Source: Ypsolopha sequella
Taxonomy: Eukaryota > Arthropoda > Insecta > Lepidoptera > Ypsolophidae
Length of the DNA stretch: 64,000 bases
NCBI GenBank assembly: GCA_934047225.1
Contig: OW203985.1
Span: 6,403,501 to 6,467,500, forward strand
Direction: 5' to 3'
In this document: positions 57,515 through 64,000 of the stretch, in pieces
How positions within the stretch are numbered: the first letter of the stretch is position 1
How the letters are laid out: each line of letters starts with the position of its first letter
The notes under the pieces: generated by a model
What the model was told of the DNA's origin: nothing
The model's database searches: none
The model's input: only the letters and a program-made list of their open reading frames with translations
Position numbers and translations under genes: made by a program

Positions 57515-58676
57515 TAGTAAAGTTTTTATCTTGTAAAGGTTACATGTTGTATGCGAAATTTTACGGGGATTCGGTTTCAAGACCACAAAGGTTATTGTCG
57601 AAGTATTCGTTATTTTTATTCTATCATGTAGCTATAATACAAAAACCATATATTTTATTAATGCTCCAGATTGTCGGTACAGTCTGTACCGGTAGTGGTT
57701 GGATGTAAAAAGAAGAGTGGTTGTCCTCGCGCAAAGAGCACTTGATTAAAGAGCATGTTTGATTGTGTGTGCGCCGTCGGACAGAAGGAGAGCAGCTTGT
57801 GGCCGCTAATATGTCACTTTAAATAGAATAAATGGACATTTTATTTCAAAGCTACAGTTGTATGTAATACCAACTTGTAGCCGCTAAAATAGCGCTTTTA
57901 ACAGATTCATGACGAATGAAGATTTGTGATTGGTTAAAGAAGGAGTACATACCATTATCATAAAAATCAAAATGGCTTAAAAACGTTAGCTTATTGAAAC
58001 TGCATTATATCAAACTTTAAAATTCCTATAGCGGTTTATTATATTATCTTTATTTATTTATTTTCATTCATTTTTAATTTAGATTTACAATGAAATCACA
58101 AGAAATAAGTGAAATAGCGGACTATGTCAGTACGCGTGAGAACTGAATGCATTCGGGGCCGTATTTGAAGCGCGGGAAAACCTACGTGATTATTACGTGT
58201 CCCTGAGTGTGTTAACAGATACAGGAGAGCATCCCCAATGGCCTCCTCTAAAAAATCAATTCCATACAATTCCATACAAGTGTATCAAATTTTCGATTCG
58301 AATCGGGTGCACTATATAATATATCGAAAGGTTTGCTAAAAGCGTCTAAGGGCTTAAGGCGTCTAAAAACTTACTTTTTTTACTTGATGATAAACCCTGT
58401 CAGAATGCCCCCCCAAAATCAAATTCTGGATCCGCCCTTGCCTGCACACCTCCCTCGCACGCCTGTAGTGTAGTGATGTGTGCGTAGAAAGCAAGGCTGT
58501 GTGTGTATAACTCTAAATGTATGGCGCATTCCTCAGAGCTGCATTCAGTTCGCGTGCGTACTGTAAACAAATAATAATAATAATTCATTTGTCTCCAAAT
58601 TCAAACACATACAAAATATTTTATTTTAATCAAAAACTAGGTGGAAAACAAAGAGCTGGTCCTGTGAATCACGGAG
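57515..58676. other. No gene seen
   Basis: TTGTGGCCGCTAATAT and TTGTAGCCGCTAAAAT (57790-57890) are a short imperfect repeat. CCCCCCCAAAATCAAATTCTGGATCCGCC at 58410-58437 (in two parts) looks like the end of a transposon. Nothing else is supported. Confidence 0.3.
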
Positions 58677-58935
58677 CAGTGGCGTGCACAGGACGTTTTG
58701 CTGGAAAAGCAAGCAATTTATCAAGAATAACAATAAAAAAAATATGAAAATTTTTTAATATCACTTTGAAAAAAAAAAAGTGTAACGCCAGGGTAGACAA
58801 TGTCTACCCTAGAGTGAAAATTTCCAATACAAACTCTTTTTTTCGAAGTGATGTTTAAATTTTTTCATATTTTTTTTATTGTTATTCTTGACCAATTGCT
58901 TGCTTTTCCAGCAAAAAGTTCTGTGCACGCCACTG
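58677..58935. mobile_element. hAT-type MITE, copy 2
   Basis: CAGTGGCGTGCACAGGACGT and the inverse ending CTGTGCACGCCACTG are the ends. An exact 8-bp duplication, TCACGGAG, lies at 58669-58676 and 58936-58943. The centre has GGGTAGACAATGTCTACCC. Same family as 37812-38067. Confidence 0.85.
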
Positions 58936-58943
58936 TCACGGAG

Positions 58944-59929
58944 CAATTAAGAAGAGGAGTTGGTGTTGGTGAGGCATGTTACGATCAATGGTGTTATAAC
59001 GTCACAAAATTGGGAGATTGCGATTGGTGGCATGTGTTCTGTGTGCTCTGTGATTGGTGGAACGGCAGAGCCAACCTACCCCGTACCTTTGCCTTCCACC
59101 CCGGTGTCACACAACTAGAGAAATGAACTATCTGCAACTTCTCTTCTGAATTGAATACACAAGTAGGAGCTGATTTTGTATTAAAAAAAACATTTATTTA
59201 TTTAAATTTTAGTAGCTTCAACGTAGTTAAATATTTTATAGTAAATTTAGCTTTAAATTACCAAAAAAATCCTAACTTTACGAACATAGATTTTTTTAAC
59301 TGAATGCATGTAGAAAAGCATGTATCATGTAGAAAATAATTTTTTGCAATTGTTATTTGATATAAAAATCCGATGCATCAAGCTCTATGCTAATAATGAA
59401 GTGGGCAAATTATAAAGCAGGAAGTCGTACGAAATGCTAACCACATTTCAAGCTATACTTAGGCCGCGACTTTTTCCACAACGATATAATAAACTTGTTT
59501 TAAGAGTAGCGCCATTGAATGAATGTGTTAAATTCTCTTCGTGAGAATATTTAATAGTATATTTAATATAAAAAATACATACTTACTCAATTTACTCCTA
59601 GAATATTAAGTACACAACAAGAAAATTCCATCCAAATACGTTCAGTAGTTTTATGTCAATCATGAGCATACAAATTAATATACATTAAATTACTGGGGAT
59701 TATTTTTTCGTGTCTAAAGGGTCTTTAACATGTACCTATTTTATTTTCCGTGTGGTTACGATACCCTGCCTAGTTAGATTTTACCAAATATAGGTATAAT
59801 ACCAAATTATTGAACTTCTTAATATAATTATTTATATTAAAATTTATTATTTATTTATATATGTATTTTATTTGATTGGTGTCTTAGAGCATATAGGTGT
59901 GATTATAATCATATTATAAGCGAAATATT
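58944..59929. other. GC-richer patch then AT-rich DNA
   Basis: 58950-59110 is GC-richer, with a doubled GATTGCGATTGGTGG / TGTGATTGGTGGAAC. The 92-codon frame across it starts inside the MITE and is not a gene. From 59160 on nothing is recognised. Confidence 0.3.
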
Positions 59930-59995
59930 GTAAATTATTAATATATCCATAAATTCATGATGGATTTTTGCTAAGTAACGCCTATTTCAATCAAA
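59930..59995 (+). mobile_element. Fragment of the 11.3-kb foldback family
   Basis: TATTGTAAATTATTAATATA, TCCATAAATTCATGATGGAT and AAGTAACGCCTATTTCAAT match 11505-11571. Confidence 0.55.
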
Positions 59996-59999
59996 AATA

Positions 60000-60824
60000 T
60001 GATCGATTATCGTTTAGTCGTATATCCATCTCTATCACACTCTTGATGCGTGTGTCAGAGATAATATGCTCGAACGATAAACGATCGACCAAATTCATAT
60101 TTTTGGGGCTCTCTAAAAACTTTTAAACTCTATTAAATGCATGTATTCAGCAAGTATTTTTGGTCTCAGTTTCACCCTCAATCCTCTATCTAACTTTGGT
60201 ACTATAACACAGTTTACCTAGTAGCTATTACAGAGCGATATTATAAAGGAGAGTGGAATTAGTTACGATTGCTCGAGTCATCAAACATTTTTTAGGTTAG
60301 GTTTACACTGTACTATGCTAGACTGTTCCTTTTTTGCTTTTAATGGTTATGACGTCATTTGGTAGCGAATGTTGGGTATTTTTGAGTGACTTAGTAGTTC
60401 GCATACAATGTGACAATGCTCTTTTGGTGCGTATATTGGTCGTGGTCAAAATGGAACTAACTGTTTCACATCTGCGCCCCCCCCCCCCCTGTCACTGTTA
60501 TCCACGCGCCAAAATATCCTAGCACTGTAAGACAATATGACGTGAAACAAACAAAACCGAAAATTTCGTCTTTGCGTTAGGTTGAAATCATTGGCGTCAA
60601 GTACCAAAAAATTCTCATATCATTGGATGACTTCGGTATAAGTTCAGTTCGTTTCGAATGACTTCGGCTCGTGTTCGCTTCGGTAGAAACTCGCACTTTG
60701 TTCATGGTTGCTTCCATAGTAAAACTTGTTCGTATAGAATAATATTATCTCTAGTTTTAGGTTTTTCAGTGACTAAAATCAAGATTATGTTTTATTTTGC
60801 GAAATCCATCGCTATGAATACTCT
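60000..60824. other. No gene seen
   Basis: ATCGTTTAGTCG and AACGATAAACGATCGACC near 60010-60090 are a loose inverted pair. A run of about 13 C lies at 60477-60489. The 62- and 93-codon frames lack any family signature. Confidence 0.3.
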
Positions 60825-60974
60825 AAATATTATTAGAGTGCATTACAAACTAGAAAATATCAATCAGAAACAAATCCAAAGACAAGAATTAGAAAAAATT
60901 CCCCGGACCAGGATTCGAACCTGCGACCTCTTGTCTTGAGACAAGATTGTGTGTAATGCACTCTAATAATATTT
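60825..60974 (-). mobile_element. Inverted-repeat element with a tRNA-like B box
   Basis: Perfect 22-bp inverted ends (60825-60846 and 60953-60974; core ATTATTAGAGTGCATTAC) bound 150 bp. On the minus strand it contains GAGGTCGCAGGTTCGAATCC, TGGTCCGGGG, the 3' half of a tRNA with a perfect B box and T loop, preceded by the hairpin CTTGTC/GACAAG. No 5' half matches the acceptor strand. Half of the same end (ATTATTAGAGTGCATCAC) occurs near 9073. Confidence 0.6.
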
Positions 60975-60999
60975 ATACTAAAATCAAGCTAGTTTATTG

Positions 61000-61517
61000 A
61001 ACTCTACTTCCTACCGTCAGCTGTGTAAGTCCTCCTTTACTTTTACATCGTGACTTTTTAGCTGTTACTTAGCAATCGGATGTAACCTATAACATTTCAA
61101 TATAACCGATGTAACCTCAGGCTTAAAAGTTACATGGTAAGTATTGAGACATGATGTCTGAATTAAATTTGATTACGTATCGAAGATTCATCTTCCTGAA
61201 ACCTATAGAAGAGTGATTTTATGATGTAACAAGCTAAATTGTATATAATAAACTGAGATGTGACCAAAACGATAAGTTTTAATTTCATAATGAGTCACCT
61301 AAACAATTCTTCACAAAATTACAACTTGCATGTTTAGGATGTATCCAAATGATGGTGACAGGAATTTATTACATCAATAACGATAGTTCATTTTTCATTT
61401 TTAATGTGGGCTTAGAATATGCAAAATGTACAATAGGCCAGGTTGTTTCTACTACACCTGATGGCAAGCATAGATGAGAACCAAGATCGTCCAGAAAACA
61501 CCTTATTACTAACCCTT
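61000..61517. other. AT-rich DNA, no feature recognised
   Basis: Nothing is supported apart from a weak match near 61435-61500 to other dispersed repeats. Confidence 0.3.
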
Positions 61518-61815
61518 TAATAGTAGTTTATGCTACAAGGGCGAAAAGGAATAAATTACGAGGACGATTTAAAACACGAGCGTAGCGAGTGTTTTAAACG
61601 TAACCGAGTAATTTATTGCTTTTACGCCTGTGTATTATACTACGTTTTTCAATGCATAGTGTGAGGAAATAAAACAAATATAATCTTGTGAACTTTAAAT
61701 TATAATTGGCTCAAAAGGACTGTATACAGAGCAGTTAAACAGTGGAAAAAAAAGTGTAACAGTTATGGTATACAGGAAAGGCTGCAGGTTAGCCAACCAT
61801 TGTAAATAAATTAAA
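61518..61815 (+). mobile_element. Dispersed repeat starting TAATAGTAGTTTATGC, copy 3
   Basis: Same left end, hairpin and AACCGAGTAATTTATTGCTT block as 40522-40920, but it stops after GGTTAGCCAACCATTGTAAA, so the right end is missing. Confidence 0.65.
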
Positions 61816-61819
61816 ATTC

Positions 61820-62535
61820 TAGCAGGAAGTTCCACATCTCAGCCGCATGATTACCGAAAATTTGAAACGTTGCGTTCGAATGGAATATTGACAAAATGAG
61901 AAAATAGTACTTTTGCTGTCCGCCGATCAATATCTCATGTTAGAAGGGGGATGGAGAAAAAATAAAGTGTAATTCCTTGTAAGGTATATTGTGTGAAGTA
62001 AGCTTTATTTATACTGAATAGCACATTACGCCGTGTAGACACGATAAAAAACATTTCCTCAATACAGATGAGACTAGATTCATTTCTTAATAATTATTAT
62101 CATGATCTGCATATTGCTTTATATTTTAACGCATCTTCGGCAAGGTGGATTGGTTTCCAAATTAAGGAATTTGTCCCCAAATACTGAAATATTCAACCTT
62201 TGAAAATGTCACAATTTTTAAGTGCTCGAGGATCCAACTGACCTATTACGAAACCGATTCATCATGAACTCGTTTTGGCTTCATGAGAACTGTTTTAATT
62301 TCACTGGAACATCTTTTTGATATCTATTTCAAGAAATTGTATAAAAATACATAAAAATAACTACTTAAGTTCATGTTTATTATTTTATTAAATGTAATTA
62401 AGCTAATAATACAATTGTAAAACGATAAACTTAATTAATTTAATTGTTTAAATACAGTCGACTTGCAATAATTGTCTATGATATCTACCGTTTTGTAGAT
62501 CAGTTAGTCAGTCAGGGTTTTCGTTTATAAATGTC
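61820..62535. other. AT-rich DNA, no feature recognised
   Basis: Nothing is supported. Confidence 0.3.
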
Positions 62536-62537
62536 GT

Positions 62538-62585
62538 GGGCAGATCGTAGAATTGGGCAGATCATGAAATTGGGCAGATCGTAAA
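62538..62585. repeat. Short tandem repeat (TGGGCAGATC type)
   Basis: GTGGGCAGATCGTAGAAT, TGGGCAGATCATGAAAT and TGGGCAGATCGTAAAGT follow one another, about 2.5 units of 17-18 bases. Confidence 0.7.
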
Positions 62586-62615
62586 GTATGAAATCGAATA
62601 TCTTTCACTATAAGT

Positions 62616-62678
62616 AAAAAAAGATTATAGCTCGATATATTTCGCGGGCCGAAATATATCGAGTTATAATCTTTTTTT
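62616..62678. repeat. 29-bp-stem hairpin
   Basis: AAGATTATAGCTCGATATAT with TTCG pairs with CGAAATATATCGAGTTATAA with TCTT around CGGGC, one mismatch only. It resembles the GAAATATATC part of the GATG-hairpin family joined head to head. Confidence 0.65.
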
Positions 62679-62679
62679 T

Positions 62680-63100
62680 ATTGTTTTAATATTAATAAAT
62701 AATCAACAGCTCATAAAAGTAAAATCAAACATATTTATAAACGTTTCACTATAAGTAAAACTTCCAATTCGACAGACTGAGAATTACGCTCCTGGATAGA
62801 GTGAAGATAATGGTAATTGCGATGAGTAATGAATCTATTCGGAAAGGTCATAGCTGAACTGTGTAGTTTCATATGGACATGTCGTGGGAAAACCAGTTCC
62901 TAATTTATGAATCAGTTTAATTGGATTGATAATAAATTATCAATATTTTAATTATACCGATCATAATATTTATTAAGGTAAGCCGTTTGTTTACATCATT
63001 TTAATTATAATTTTAGTGCATTACTTACGAATTAGAGAATAAATTACAAAGGACCATATGCAGTTTTGAATGGACTCTGCACAAAATTTACAAAGCCTTC
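62680..63100. other. AT-rich flank of the LTR element
   Basis: No feature is recognised between the hairpin and the LTR. Confidence 0.3.
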
Positions 63101-63103
63101 AAA

Positions 63104-63268
63104 TGTGATGAAACTGTTGTCATATTATCGTGTTTTTAGATATTTAATTAAATAAAAGACCGTTATACATATCACTATGTATTGTTCGGAAAACAGAATG
63201 ACGAACGCTCGTGTTACCCACTCTTGTTCAACATAAAAATCAAAATAAATCTACCTTCAAACATCACA
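63104..63268 (-). repeat. 165-bp LTR of the Ty3/gypsy-type element
   Basis: On the minus strand it begins TGTGATG and ends CATCACA, a perfect 7-bp inverted pair that includes the required TG...CA. It lies right after a purine-rich tract downstream of pol, as a 3' LTR must. The other LTR would be beyond the right edge, so identity between LTRs cannot be checked. Confidence 0.7.
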
Positions 63269-63281
63269 ATCCCTCCACCAC
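63269..63281 (-). other. Polypurine tract
   Basis: On the minus strand, GTGGTGGAGGGAT immediately precedes the LTR. A purine-rich primer site here is used for plus-strand DNA synthesis in LTR elements (established). Confidence 0.6.
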
Positions 63282-63314
63282 TATTTAAAAAATATATAAA
63301 ATTAAACTAAAAAG

Positions 63315-64000
63315 TTATCTTAACCTAGGTTCCTTGTAATTAGGATTTTTATTTCTTGTAGCTCTTATAGGTCGAGGGGGACGACGGCCAACGGCCACAT
63401 CAGAATTAGACACGGAAACAATATCATTTGTTTGACAATCTAAAAATGCTTCTTCTTGCACCGGATCAGAATTAGCATTATCCTCACACCTTGATGGTGC
63501 ATCCGAAACTAACTCATTCGCATCACTCCTCTCCATCTCCGGATCCGACGGAGGCGATGATGGTGAAGCAATACACGTAGGAGTACACACATTATTAACA
63601 GTTTCAACCGGAACAATGGCTGAGTCTACTCCCTCACAGTCGTCATCTAAAGATTCATTAATACAATCCTCAAAAGTACTAAAATCGTCTTCGTCAATAT
63701 CCACTGTTACATCAGATTCTGATCCCGTGTATCTTAACAATTGATCAAAATGTTTCTTAATGCTAATATTTTTAGGTGGTTTACAATTTAAAATTGCTTC
63801 AACTTTATCTTTAGATTTGTGCAGCCCATGTTTATCTATTATAAACCCAAGGTACTCTACGGATTTCTGAAACAACTTACATTTCTCTGGCTTCAATCTC
63901 AAACCGGCGTCTTCTAATCTACTCAAAACTTGCTCTAATCTTTGAGTATGGATTTCCTTTGTTTCTCCCGTTACCAAAACATCATCTAAAAATATACAAG
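63315..64000 (-). pseudogene. Ty3/gypsy-type pol, internally deleted, 5' part off-window
   Basis: The minus frame enters from the right edge with FLDDVLVTGE, the catalytic double Asp of reverse transcriptase (variant of YxDD), followed by RLEDAGLRLKPEKCKLF and VEYLGFIIDKHGL, standard Ty3/gypsy RT. At KVEAILNCKPPKN the expected RT end, RNase H and integrase core are absent. The frame runs straight into KKHFDQLLRYTGSE, which resembles the integrase C-terminal W..HIDQLR block, then an acidic Ser/Asp-rich tail and RPPRPIRATRNKNPNYKEPR before the stop. A complete pol would have roughly 600-700 more residues between these points. The frame stays open through the join, so the deletion is a multiple of three. 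Without integrase and RNase H this copy cannot move alone. The Mag-like lineage is plausible from the short LTR but unproven. Confidence 0.8.

Noticed and set aside
58848..59126. 92-codon Cys/Trp-rich frame
   Set aside because: It begins inside the hAT MITE, and when the MITE is ignored the frame is closed by a TGA just upstream. No homologous family is recognised.
60890..60965. tRNA gene on the minus strand
   Set aside because: Only the 3' half with the B box is present; no acceptor partner, D arm or A box. It lies inside a transposon-like inverted repeat.

Overview
The window looks like moth or butterfly (Lepidoptera) nuclear DNA. It is strongly AT-rich, it has almost no long reading frames, and it is packed with repeat types typical of Lepidoptera: Lep1-like and (TGAC)n-headed Helitrons, an R1-clade non-LTR retrotransposon, retroposons with TTGAATTTGAATTT or (TGATGG)n tails, tRNA-derived SINEs, and many short palindromic MITEs. 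No bacterial-style operon, rRNA gene, convincing tRNA gene or CRISPR array is present. The species assignment is inference; nothing here was searched against a database.

Host genes are nearly absent. The one well supported host coding piece is a small exon at 8513-8590 (+) that encodes a signal peptide and ends at a clean splice donor. A non-coding first exon with its promoter may lie just upstream (about 8198-8280). No convincing second coding exon was found in the remaining 55 kb, so most of the window is either a very long first coding intron or intergenic DNA. A weaker candidate first exon (start codon plus four codons, then a donor) is at 2997-3011.

Layout. 0-12 kb: Lep1-like fragment, TTAA- and TA-flanked MITEs, palindromic elements with TATACAAGGTG ends, the signal-peptide exon, a foldback element with a 17-bp flanking repeat, and a LINE 3' end. 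12-16 kb: SINE head, CpG-rich patch and a 13-copy array of a 64-bp unit. 16-35 kb: scattered MITEs, SINEs, LINE tails and Lep1-like Helitrons, some nested. 35-45 kb: a second TTAA MITE, a hairpin family with a paired base change, an hAT-type MITE with a perfect 8-bp target duplication, an 8-copy array of a 43-bp unit, and a long-armed TTAA foldback element. 45-51 kb: LINE and SINE remnants, including a SINE with a small nested insertion. 51.3-56.8 kb: a composite Helitron that contains a broken R1-clade element whose reverse transcriptase carries a 222-bp in-frame duplication. 57-64 kb: another Helitron, a second hAT MITE, an inverted-repeat element with a tRNA-like B box, and at the right edge a minus-strand Ty3/gypsy-type element with a 165-bp LTR and an internally deleted pol.

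Functionally this is a repeat graveyard around one host promoter/first-exon region. The most informative signals are the duplicated catalytic motif in the R1 element, the hairpin family, the two satellite-like arrays that both show a three-unit higher-order pattern, and the MITEs whose target duplications fix their superfamily.
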